Below, piece by piece: positions 48,248 to 56,713 of a stretch of DNA of 64,000 bases. The translations under genes and the position numbers were made by a program. The first letter of the stretch is position 1; each line of letters opens with the position of its first letter. Source of the stretch: Toxotes chatareus (Eukaryota; Chordata; Actinopteri; Toxotidae); NCBI GenBank assembly GCA_016801885.1, contig CM028897.1:20278001-20342000 (forward strand). The letters are read 5' to 3'. Below the pieces are notes generated by a model that did not search any database, was not told the origin of the DNA, and worked only from the letters and a program-made list of their open reading frames with translations.

Positions 48248-51200
48248 ACCAAGAAAGTGGAGTAAGACCCAGTATTTACCTGTTTTGACTCAGTCACCTG
48301 ACCACATACACAGTCGTCAGGCCTCCTGCCCCAAATACTCACTACCGTTCCAAATGTGGATTAAAATGGGGGATAGGCCGCAGACCCCTCCTCTGTTTAG
48401 TGAAGGTTTTTCCAAATAGATCCCTCTCAAAATCTGTCCTCCTTGTCCATTGCTGCCTCAAAGGAGTGTGCTTTTTCCTTTAGATGTGAGTAGACAGCTG
48501 AGACCGGACCGAGGAGTTAGCCCTTCCCGTTTGTTCAACGGTTGTTTAGTTTCCCCAATTTCCTTGCATTCCTCACTGCATTTAAACTTTTATGATTGTG
48601 TGGTATCTTGTCTTTGGGGTGTACCAGTTTCTGTCTGAAATGAGGACAGGAATTTGACTGACGTTTTTACAGGTGCTAAATGAGACAGAGTATCATAAGA
48701 AAGTCAAAAAAAAAAATAAATAACAGGACACTTCTCTGTTTTTCCTGTTCTCCTTTCCTTTTTTTTTGTGGTCTCAATCCTGATATGTCCATGTAAAATA
48801 AATATTACACACTGTAAGAAGAAGGGTTACTGACCCTACACGACGATGAGAACAGTAACATAGAATACCTCAGTAACTTAAATAAAATATATCTCACAAC
48901 ATTCGAGGTTCTTGGTAAAAAAAACAATAGTATTTACACTATACATGACTAGTAACTAAAACATATTGAGACAAAAATAATCACAAATATGCGAGAAACT
49001 GAGTAAGCTGCAATAAGAAATTGCACTTAAGGCAGTGGAATAAGGAGATGTGTCTTGCAGCATGAGACACACAATGTGCTGCAACCAAATCAAAGTGTTC
49101 AGAGTAGATTTACGACAAAGACCTACAGTCCAGAGGAAGCAGCAATGCGTGGGTATTTTGTTTAGAATTGTTTATCACGTAGTTTGTCGATTCATCCATC
49201 CACCTCAACCTCCTCCCCACAAGGACCTGTGGTGCTGAGAACACCATCACAACAACACATCATGCTTGTGACAGAGAAATGACATCATTCACACCACCAC
49301 CAGAGGTCCGTGTCAGGTACACAAGTGATGCTAGTCTTCTTTTGGCTTTTTGGGAATTTGTTGACAGTAAAAAAAAAAAAAAAAAACATTACCTGTATCC
49401 TAATACCCCTGTGTGTTTAAGATTACATATGACATTATAATCCCAAAAAGAGACAGCGTTTTGAAATGAAACAGTTTAAAGGAGCGAACACAGTTTAACA
49501 CAGAGAACTGTATCAGCTGTGATGAACCCAGAACACAAGCATCCACAGAAGGCGTGGTGTGGCTCGGTGACTGCTGATCCACCTCAGTGCAGAATCTCAA
49601 TTTTGCAGTGTTTGACCACAATTCATGAAAAAAAAAAAAAAAAAGAAAAAGAAAAAGAAAAACTGTCATGAATACTTTTGTGTTCCACTACACTGAAGCC
49701 AATCACTTCCACATCAGTGCAGATGGTAGTGCTGCAGCAGCCTCTGCAGTACCTCTGCAGTACAGATGCAGGATAAATGCATGAAGGGGGACTTATTCGT
49801 ACGTACAGCTGTAGTCTGAAGGTGTGAATGAGCAGAAGCGCTGGCTTTAAACATCAATGCCATTCAGTGCACATTGATATGTTACTTGTGCCACAGGGGA
49901 GAGAGGTGTGAAAGGGAGTGAGCCGGGTGGTGGTGGTGCTGAGCTGTCACTCAAAGTGATTGAGGGGAGTGTGTGTGTTGTTGAGTTTTACCTTAGCATG
50001 AAGGGAATCCTTGAGCAGTTTTATTTTGAAATACACTCACACAGTATATATTCTTAGGTCATCTGTGTGATGTGTGTCGGTTTTTGCATCAACTTTTTGC
50101 TGTATCTAAGTGTGTGTCTGTGTGTGTGTGAGACACATCCTATAGGTGCAGAGGGGGCCAGTAAAATGCATTTTTATATTGTTGGGTGTTCCTATTATTT
50201 TGTCCACCCCTTGCATGTGTGTGTGTGTGATTGGATATGCATGCTTGGAACATAAGTGTGTAACTGTTATGTGTGTGTTGATGTTTTTGCACTGTTGGCG
50301 TGTATCAGTCAAGACCATGCATCAAGCGACAGCCCACTGCTGTCACTAAGATACTGCCCTCCTCCTCCCCCCTCGGTCCTGCGCCTCCACCCCTCTGCCC
50401 TCCTACCTTTCCGAACGTTCCCGTCTGTCGTGCGCTGGAACTCCCCGGCGCTCAGGAGGAAGCAGGCCCGGTCATGTGGGTAGCGCTCGCGGCTGGTGGT
50501 GGAGCCGAGGCCCCCGGTGGCCGGGCTGCGCTCATCCCCAAGGACCTGGTCGATGGTGGGGCAGTCCTCGTTGGCCAGGGCTGCTGCGTTGGCTGCCGTG
50601 TCACCGTTCTGCTTGGAGTCTGGGAGGTGGGGGGGGGGCATTGGGGGAGGTGGAGAGGTATGGGGCAGCAGTGGCAGTAAAGGAATAGAGTAGAAAGGAA
50701 AGGAGACATATTAAGGGTGAGGACAGGCAGCAAAATAAGAGAGGAAGGGATGGGAGTAGGAAAAATTTTGAGAGAGATAGCAATTGGAAGTAGAAGGGAG
50801 AGAGGGGAAAGCTGAGAGAGAGGGGTGGAGGGGAAGTAAAGAAAGAGAAGATTAATGGTCGGGGGTAGGAGGGAGGTGGGGTGGGGGAGCATTAGAGAAG
50901 AGAAGAGGGGAAGGTAAGGTTGAGAGCATAAAAGCAATAAAAATGGAAACAGCAGATAAGAGCAGAGGTGGTGAGGAGCGAGTCGTCGGAGGAGGATGAA
51001 GAGAAGGGATTAGGAAGTGAGAAAGAGAAGCAGGAAAAGGAGGGGAAAAGAGAAGCGCAGGAGAAAAACGATTAGAAGGTAAAAGGAAAATTAACGGGGG
51101 AACAGAAAGGATGGAGAAATGATAGACAAGGGAAGGAGAGAGGAGGGATGTGCAAAGGAACATTAGTGCCTTGTGATAGTTATCCTGATCACATGACCAA

Positions 51201-52260
51201 CACACTGCAGCAGAGCAGGCTGCACGCACGCACACACACACACACAGACTTCATGTACTCACACACAGCATTTAGCAGTGTTGAATGAGACAAAACAAAG
51301 AAGTGAGAGAAGGACAGAGAGAGTGAAAACCTATACTGTACTGCACGTACACACACACACACACACACACACACTAAAAAGATGAGATGGCTACAGGGGA
51401 AACAGAATTTGTAGCTTTCAACACAGCTGTCAACTCTAATCTGATATGACTTACTGTTCACACACACACATACACACACACACACACACGCACACACACA
51501 CAAACGTATATTACAAGAGACAGTGAGAGAGGACACGAATGGCAGCACACATTAAACTGGCTCTGAAAAAGACCTAGTTCACGCAACGTGTTGTCCGACC
51601 ATGTTGGAAATCAAGTGTCTGTAGTTGTTCTGAGCGGCAACAATGCAGAGACATGGTGAAACGCCAGCCATCATTGAGCCGCAAGATCGATTTAATGTGG
51701 GGATAAGAGAGAATTTCAAATTTTATCATTTGAATTTTGTTTTCAGACACATTCCTCTTTTTAATTCCTATTTATACACATCAGCAATCCCACTGGAAGA
51801 GACTGATCAATAAAGTTTTGAGACGATACGCACTTTATCTATCAAGAAAAATGACATTGTCACAATCCTTTCATGAGAAGTATTGTGTATTACAGTGTGA
51901 ACGTTGACCACAGCAGAAATCAAGTGTGGATACTTGATCCGAATGCTAAAGCTGGAAGACAATCATTCATGTGGTCCTGACGTAAACACAAGGATCATTC
52001 CAGAGTTCCTGTGTTTCTACGTTAAGATATTGTCGAGAGAAAGAACTGAACGGAGAAAAACACCACCTTCCGCTTTGCTAGAAGCTGATACTTTTAGAGC
52101 TAGTTGGCAAACTACGTTAGCTAGTAAGCTAACAGCAGTTGGGATATGCTACCGCTAGTGCTCCCACCTAGCTGCCATTCTAGTATACTAGGTACTTTGG
52201 TTGTGAATGAGACAATGACACTGATTCCTGCCAGCTAACTCTCAGCAGATTAAACACTGG

Positions 52261-52314
<54 letters not shown>

Positions 52315-52672
52315 ATGGTGGTCTTTCTATAGTTGTAAGGACACTCAGTGGCCTAATGCATTCCTTAGCCCCTTCCCCTTACCTTAATCTAAACCTAATT
52401 TTAAGCTGAACCCTTAAACCAAGTCTTAACCCTCAAACAGTCCTTTAAAGTTGTGGGGATCAGCCAAAATGTCCTCACAACAATGGTCTCAAACCACAAA
52501 CCAAAATGTGTCCACACAACCATAGAAAGACATGCACACACACACTGATTACATGTGAGTTTGCTGTCAGACACTGTGGGGGCAAGCCAATCACAAGGCT
52601 GTAATTCATACTAATAAACCGTCAATCCTGTAAAGGCAACACACTGACACTCCACCACAAGCAGCAAGCCAC

Positions 52673-52703
<31 letters not shown>

Positions 52704-55700
52704 ACAAACATTGCTTATCAGTGCAGATGATGGACATGTCCATTAACACAGCAGAGCAGAGATAAGATGAGATGGCCCGGATCAATGTTTCGACAGTCAG
52801 AAAATACTGTATATCTATATAGACCCAATCCGGGATTATCAGAACATGTCAGCCTTGGCGGTACAGCATCTGGCCCGGAGAAGAAAGAGATGGATTTGTC
52901 AAGAGAAAGTAATAAGCTTTTTTTTTTTTTTTTTTTGGCTTTCTCGTTCCGTCGTAAATTAAAAATCTATTTTAGTGTACTCCACTCTAGGAAGAACGAG
53001 GACATCAGTAAGTTATTTACAGCTTCAAACCCTGTTAGATACACACTCCTCGCATCCGTTCAGTGCTTGAAATCTGACCTCTGGCTGATGAGACAGTGAG
53101 AAACTTTGACAGTTTTATATAATGCTTTTTTTTTTTAGGGCCACTCCAGTGATTAGCTTTAGAATTTGGAGTTCTGTAAGTATTAAAGTTAAGAAGAAGA
53201 GGCGTCTGATCCAAAAACAAATCCTTTTTCAACCAAATGCCAAAACATGTCCAAAGCAACCTCTAAGCCCATACACTTAAATACACAAACACTTTCTATG
53301 ACCTCTACTACTCAGTGACAACCACATTCCAATGCTCACATCAGGTTCAAGCCATTTATAGAGACTTTGCCCATGAAACTCAAGGATTCTAACTTTTGGT
53401 TGTGGGTGAGACACTATAATAGTTCAAATGAAATCCATGTACATGGCCTCTGCTTAATCGGCACTCCTTTCAAATTACTCTTTAGACGATTAGACAATTA
53501 ATCCATCCATTAATCGATCACTGATTATTAATTTCAAGTAGTGATGTTGGAGTCACAAGGCTCTATCTGCTTCTGATTTTGAGATATTAAGCTTCAAAGA
53601 TTTAACGTCCTAGACAGAAAAACTGATATACAGCAAAGCTCTCTTTTGTTTATCAAAATCACAGGCATCCTATGCACAATCTAAATATATAATATCCAAA
53701 TTTAAAATTTTGATGTGCTTTGCAGGTAGGATCCTCTGACACTGAGAACTTTCTGCTGGTCCTTTTGTCGCCTGCTCATCTTTTCACTGCTCTTCTTTCT
53801 TTTCTGCTCTGAGCTTTGAATATAGTCTTTTTCATGAGTTAATGTTGTTAAAGTACAAAAGTTACAAGCACAGCGGGCATGTGTCCATTTAGGAGCATGG
53901 TAGCATTAGCATAAGTTTACTAAACCGTTTAGAAACTAGCAGCAAAAAAACGTTTTTTTTTTTAAATCTCAGATTACTTTATGTTACAGGCTTTCATAAT
54001 CATAAAATGAGCTACTAACAAACAATGACCCTGCATGAGCAGTGTGATTAAGATTAATATGACCATTAACATTTCGGACATCATGCTATCGTGTAATAAA
54101 ACCATGAATTGTGACATTTATCGGCTCCTTTAACCTCAGATGGTGGACTTTGAACCCTGACTGGTGCTTTTGAAGGTGGAACCTTTTAGAACCACATCAG
54201 AGGATAACTTTGAAGATAAAACTTTTTTCCAAATTACTGGGCCATCAATTAACCAATAACTTGTCAAGGAATAGTTTCATGTAACTAGCATATTTTAGAT
54301 AAAAATGTCTAGATAGAATCTTATTCTAAACAAATTATTAAGGAAAACGCACAGGTATCCAGCTTCTGAAACACTCAAATCTTCCCGCAAAAATTCAGGC
54401 TTTGTTTTATGACAGTTTATAGACTAATTCAGTGATCAATTAATTTATCACAAGCGCTGAACCTGAGATTAACAGAGATATCTGAGAGTATAAAAGTTGA
54501 AGAGATTTGAAAAATTTGAGCAGATTTTCTTTGCCTGCCATGAGCAGATCTGTTTTGTTTTTTTTGTTTTTTTTCCAATTCAATAGACTTTACTCCCAAA
54601 TTGCTGTGTGGGCCATGGGTGGGACATTTGGATGCTGAACTTGAATTATAATCATGGTACATTCACGGATATTGTTCAGTTTCTCCTTAACATCAACACA
54701 CTTTTAGGACATTCAAGGCCCAACTCATACATACAGGCATGATCTCAGTTCTATTCAATCACTCACCTGCCCTGTTGATCTCAATGATCTCCTCTTGTGC
54801 CAGTGGGCAATCTCCAGTGCCCATCATGCTGCCAGATCCTACCATGCCCGGCCCGAGCACATTGCCCATCAGTCTGTGAGGCGAGGCGGTTGCCATAGCC
54901 AGGGCATCTGGCTTGCAGTAGTTGGGGCTGCCTGGCTGTGGTGCTCGAGGGATGTGCTTGTTCCTCTTCTTGGGAAGCTTCTGCTTGGCCATGGCCAGGG
55001 AGTAATACATGCCGAAGTTGTTGACAATGACGGGCACAGGCATGGCAATGGTCAGCACACCAGCCAAGGCGCAGAGGGCACCCACCAGCATTCCAGACCA
55101 TGTCTCGGGGTACATATCCCCGTAGCCCAGTGTGGTCATGGTCACCACAGCCCACCAGAAGCCGATGGGGATGTTCTTGAAGTTGGTGTGGGCCGCTGCC
55201 GTCGGATCATCTGGGTCAGCACCGATGCGTTCAGCGTAGTAGATCATGGTAGCAAAAATGAGGACGCCCAGCGCCAGGAAGATGATGAGCAGCAGGAACT
55301 CGTTGGTGCTCGCCCGCAGAGTGTGGCCCAGGACCCGTAAACCGACAAAGTGACGGGTCAGCTTGAAGATACGCAGGATACGCACAAAACGCACCACACG
55401 CAGGAAGCTCAGCACGTCTTTGGCTGTTTTGGAGGAGAGGCCACTCAGCGCCACCTCCAGGTAAAAGGGCACGATGGCCACAAAGTCTATGATGTTAAGG
55501 GCGCTGCGGAAGAACTCTGCCTTGTCGGGGCAGAAGATGACGCGCAGCATCACCTCAATGGTGAACCAGATGACACAGACACCCTCCACATATGTCAGCC
55601 AGCCATCTGTGACCACCTCATACACTATCTGTGGGGCGCAAGAAAAAACATGAAAGGGTTAGTTGACTTTATTGTTCCTTTACTCATTCGATTATTCTGG

Positions 55701-56249
55701 CATTACAAAGTTAACTGTTTTGATGCATTTATGCTTTATAGTCCCTCTCTTCACTTGCACTCCCTTCTCATCCTTCACTTGCCTTCAGGGTTTTCTCTGC
55801 TTAGGCTTAGAGACGACACATTTAGGGGCGTGAGGTTTTTACCTCGCTAGGAGGGTCTAATGAAAGGATGCTTTTAGATGCATCATGGGAAATGTAGGAT
55901 TGAGCTCTACTGGAGATCGACTCATCTTGGGAACCAAAAATCTGGATATCTCGGCCTCCGCTGCTTCACTCATTCTTTTTTTTTTTTTTTTAAATCCGTC
56001 TCTCACAATTGTCCCAACTTTATTAAAGATCAGTGCTACATTGCTTCAGTGTCCCTCTAAGGGTCACATCAACATCTCTGAGAGTGACAAACCACTTCAC
56101 TAAAACTAACACTGTACCTCCTCATGCGTCACGTTGCCGACTGTGACGTTCTCCGTTTTGTTGTAGATGGTGTTGAAGGCTTCGTGGGTCTCCAGGCAGA
56201 AGGTGGAGATGGACAGGAGGATGAAGAAGAGTGAGCCAAACGCCACATA
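30966..56249 (-). CDS. kcnc3: Kv3 (Shaw-type) voltage-gated potassium channel, KCNC3-like (5'-partial)
   Basis: The protein is a plasma-membrane, delayed-rectifier K+ channel subunit with fast gating, which lets neurons repolarise quickly and fire at high rates. Four exons join in frame (56118-56249, 54767-55628, 50407-50619, 30966-31111). In order they encode S1 (YVAFGSLFFILLSISTFCLE), an S1-S2 loop with three N-glycosylation sequons, S2, S3, an S4 voltage sensor RVVRFVRILRIFKLTRH, S5, the selectivity filter TLGYGD, S6 with the PVPV gating hinge, and a cytoplasmic tail ending SPIPSIL. The N-terminal T1 domain exon is beyond the right edge. GSPNYCKPD, RDRACFLL and ALANEDCPTIDQ favour KCNC3, whereas parts of the S1-S2 loop and the GYEKSRSLNN tail are shared with other Kv3 members. 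Family certain; paralogue inferred. Substitutions at usually conserved sites (EVML, VALSG, KTAKDVLSF) make it a somewhat divergent copy. Confidence 0.92.
31595..31668. repeat. Perfect 16-bp inverted repeat with 42-nt loop
   Basis: Arms GTCCAGTGGATGTACA (31595-31610) and TGTACATCCACTGGAC (31653-31668) are exact reverse complements. The loop includes TTGATCTGAAGACATCCCAT, which recurs with small changes at about 32543-32562. Confidence 0.9.
32125..32283. repeat. Abundant teleost dispersed repeat (TTAGCATGCTAA type)
   Basis: Contains GCTAACATTAGCATGCTAA near the start, GCATGTTAGCATGCTAAC near the end and AGTGCAGCTGAGGATGATGG at the right border. I recognise this order of motifs from many fish loci. 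The internal palindromes suggest a small DNA element, but its class is not settled here. Confidence 0.6.
32727..32767. repeat. GA microsatellite
   Basis: Uninterrupted AG repeat of about 20 units. Confidence 0.95.
35550..35576. repeat. TA microsatellite
   Basis: Perfect AT/TA dinucleotide run of about 13 units. Confidence 0.95.
40119..40329 (-). other. Unidentified ORF with hydrophobic N-terminus and splice donor
   Basis: Minus strand. An ATG at 40329-40327 in a good start context (A at -3, G at +4) opens about 70 codons that run into a perfect donor, AT|GTGAGTAAG. The protein has a hydrophobic stretch, YWIALTLFYFLSATTT, followed by a short Cys-containing region (WCQEENHVDRGKCKPINYVD). It could be the first coding exon of a small secreted or membrane protein nested in the kcnc3 intron, or a chance or transposon-derived ORF. 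I do not recognise it. Confidence 0.2.
41575..41815 (-). repeat. Dispersed teleost repeat (minus sense)
   Basis: On the minus strand it reads GTGTGTAGGATTTAATGGCA, then TCTGGTGGTGAGGTTGCAG, followed by a CG-rich segment and CTTCTAAATTACTTGCTGC. This motif order is familiar from short repeats in fish introns. The boundaries are approximate. Confidence 0.45.
42297..42513. repeat. GATA/GACA array between two identical 16-bp direct repeats
   Basis: Interspersed GACA and GATA tetramers run from about 42376 to 42496. AAGCATAAAGATCAAA occurs exactly at 42297-42312 and again at 42498-42513, bracketing the array. Confidence 0.85.
43185..43217. repeat. GT microsatellite
   Basis: Perfect GT run of about 16 units. 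Confidence 0.95.
44585..44627. repeat. AAC/AGC trinucleotide repeat
   Basis: ACA-type repeats that grade into CAG-containing units at the right end. The adjacent 44360-44410 is an AGG-rich tract. Long apparent ORFs over this area are products of simple sequence. Confidence 0.9.
46270..47135. repeat. Degenerate pentanucleotide satellite (TCTAG/TCTAA), about 0.87 kb
   Basis: The whole stretch is built from five-base words such as TCTAG, TCTAA, TCTAT and TCTAC, with locally regular runs near 46891-46911 and 47113-47133 and decayed spacing elsewhere. It has no ORF of interest. It lies in the large kcnc3 intron. Confidence 0.85.
48051..48151. repeat. Recent 50-bp tandem duplication
   Basis: Copy 1 is 48051-48100 and copy 2 is 48101-48151. 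They are identical except for GCCACAGAG versus GCACACACAG near the start of the unit. The shared right half includes CATTGTGGTCCAATAACTAT. Confidence 0.95.
48214..48245. repeat. CA microsatellite
   Basis: Perfect CA run of about 16 units. Confidence 0.95.
50407..50619 (-). CDS. kcnc3: kcnc3 exon, proximal C-terminal tail
   Basis: Minus-strand acceptor CCACCTCCCAG, donor GTAGGA. The first bases complete an Asp codon, so the join reads EINRA-DSKQNGD. It continues NAAALANEDCPTIDQVLGDE and RYPHDRACFLLSAGEF, and ends NVRK plus one base of a Gly codon. Its high G+C contrasts with the flanks. Confidence 0.92.
50622..51148 (-). repeat. About 0.5-kb polypurine/polypyrimidine tract
   Basis: The plus strand is overwhelmingly A and G for about 530 bases, for example GAGAGAGGGGAAAGC and GGAGGGGAAAAGAGAAGC. 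In the kcnc3 transcript it is pyrimidine-rich and runs directly into the acceptor of the exon at 50407-50619. Confidence 0.8.
52321..52531. mobile_element. Small inverted-repeat element (MITE-like, 211 bp)
   Basis: The left end, GTCTTTCTATAGTTGTAAGG, is mirrored by the right end, whose reverse complement is GTCTTTCTATGGTTGTGTGG. The interior has CCTAATGCATTCCTTAGCCC and AACCCTCAAACAGTCCTTTA, an order familiar from a common fish repeat with GTCCTCACAA motifs. CA microsatellite sequence lies on both sides. Confidence 0.65.
54759..54766 (-). other. kcnc3: In-frame stop just past the pore-exon donor
   Basis: If the intron after the pore exon is retained, translation reads EINRAGE and then TGA. 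The outcome would be a channel without the long C-terminal tail, similar in form to the known short Kv3.1a-type isoforms. Confidence 0.5.
54767..55628 (-). CDS. kcnc3: kcnc3 pore exon (S2 to post-S6)
   Basis: Minus-strand acceptor GCGCCCCACAG, donor GTGAGT; 862 nt. It encodes S2 (TYVEGVCVIWFTIEVMLRVI), S3 (ALNIIDFVAIVPFYLEVA), S4 with positive residues at every third position, S5 (FLLLIIFLALGVLIFATMIY), the pore and filter MTTLGYGDMYPETW, and S6 with PVPVIVNNFG. It then continues YYSLAMAKQKLPKKRNKHIP. The tail SPNYCKPDALAMAT is KCNC3-like. The exon ends EINRA plus one base. Confidence 0.96.
55629..56117 (-). other. kcnc3: Intron in the S1-S2 linker of kcnc3 (489 bp)
   Basis: Donor GTACAG after GAGGAG and acceptor CCCCACAG before ATAGTG. 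It is a phase-0 intron lying between the glycosylated S1-S2 loop and S2. No coding sequence or transposon ends are seen inside. Confidence 0.88.
56118..56249 (-). CDS. kcnc3: kcnc3 exon, S1 and S1-S2 loop
   Basis: Minus-strand acceptor TCTCTGCAG, donor GTACAG; 132 nt, starting and ending on whole codons. It encodes YVAFGSLFFILLSISTFCLE, then THEAFNTIYNKTENVTVGNV and THEE, with sequons NKT, NVT and NVT. The Kv3 signature FCLETHEAFN is intact. Confidence 0.93.
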
Positions 56250-56682
56250 CTGCAGAGAGAGAAACAGAGGGAGGAGGGGTTAGGGAAAATGTTACAGTTC
56301 GAGCACGAGGCCTATCATTTCCCTTTACTCAAATTAAACTCCAGGACACTGTCACACCTGCACACCAACAATTTTTTTCTGGCCGGGCTAAGCCTTTGTC
56401 ATTGGTATTTTGGTGTTCATGTGATTTGCTGGAGGTAGAGGAGGAGAAGGAGGAGGAGGAGGAGGGGTTTGGGCTATTGCAGTATGTGGAAAGCAGCGGT
56501 TATGCCCACAGGCTGCAGATAGGGGGCGCCAATAACACACTGAGGAGAGTGGAGGAATGCTGTTAATTCAGCGCAAATGTCTTGACTGCTGCAATCCCAT
56601 TGATAACGGCAGAGTCAGAGAGAGAGATGGAGGGAGGGAGGAGAGGATGATGGATGGAGAGTGTAAAAGAAATGAGGTGCAC

Positions 56683-56713
<31 letters not shown>

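Larger units (their letters stand above)
31112..50406 (-). other. kcnc3: kcnc3 intron 3 (of four coding exons visible), 19.3 kb
   Basis: Noncoding sequence between two phase-matched kcnc3 exons. It contains microsatellites (GA 32727-32767; TA 35550-35576; AC 36181-36211; GT 43185-43217; AAC 44585-44627; CA 48214-48245), dispersed repeats, a GATA/GACA array, a pentamer array and one unexplained ORF (40119-40329). I see no clear alternative C-terminal exon, although this is where one would be expected. Confidence 0.8.
50620..54766 (-). other. kcnc3: kcnc3 intron between pore exon and tail exon
   Basis: 4.1 kb with no coding sequence recognised. It includes a strand-asymmetric purine tract (50622-51148), CA arrays (about 51347-51373, 51464-51500 and 52675-52699), a TC-then-AC run (about 52262-52315) and a small inverted-repeat element (52321-52531). 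Confidence 0.85.

Noticed and set aside
50452..51241. Ser/Leu/Pro-rich minus-strand ORFs
   Set aside because: Products of the polypyrimidine tract upstream of a kcnc3 exon. Only 50407-50619 in the phase-matched frame is coding.
54795..55340. Plus-strand ORF of about 180 codons
   Set aside because: Antisense shadow of the kcnc3 pore exon; the opposite strand encodes an unmistakable potassium channel.
55350..55850. Plus-strand ORF of about 166 codons
   Set aside because: Antisense to the same kcnc3 exon and then runs into intron.
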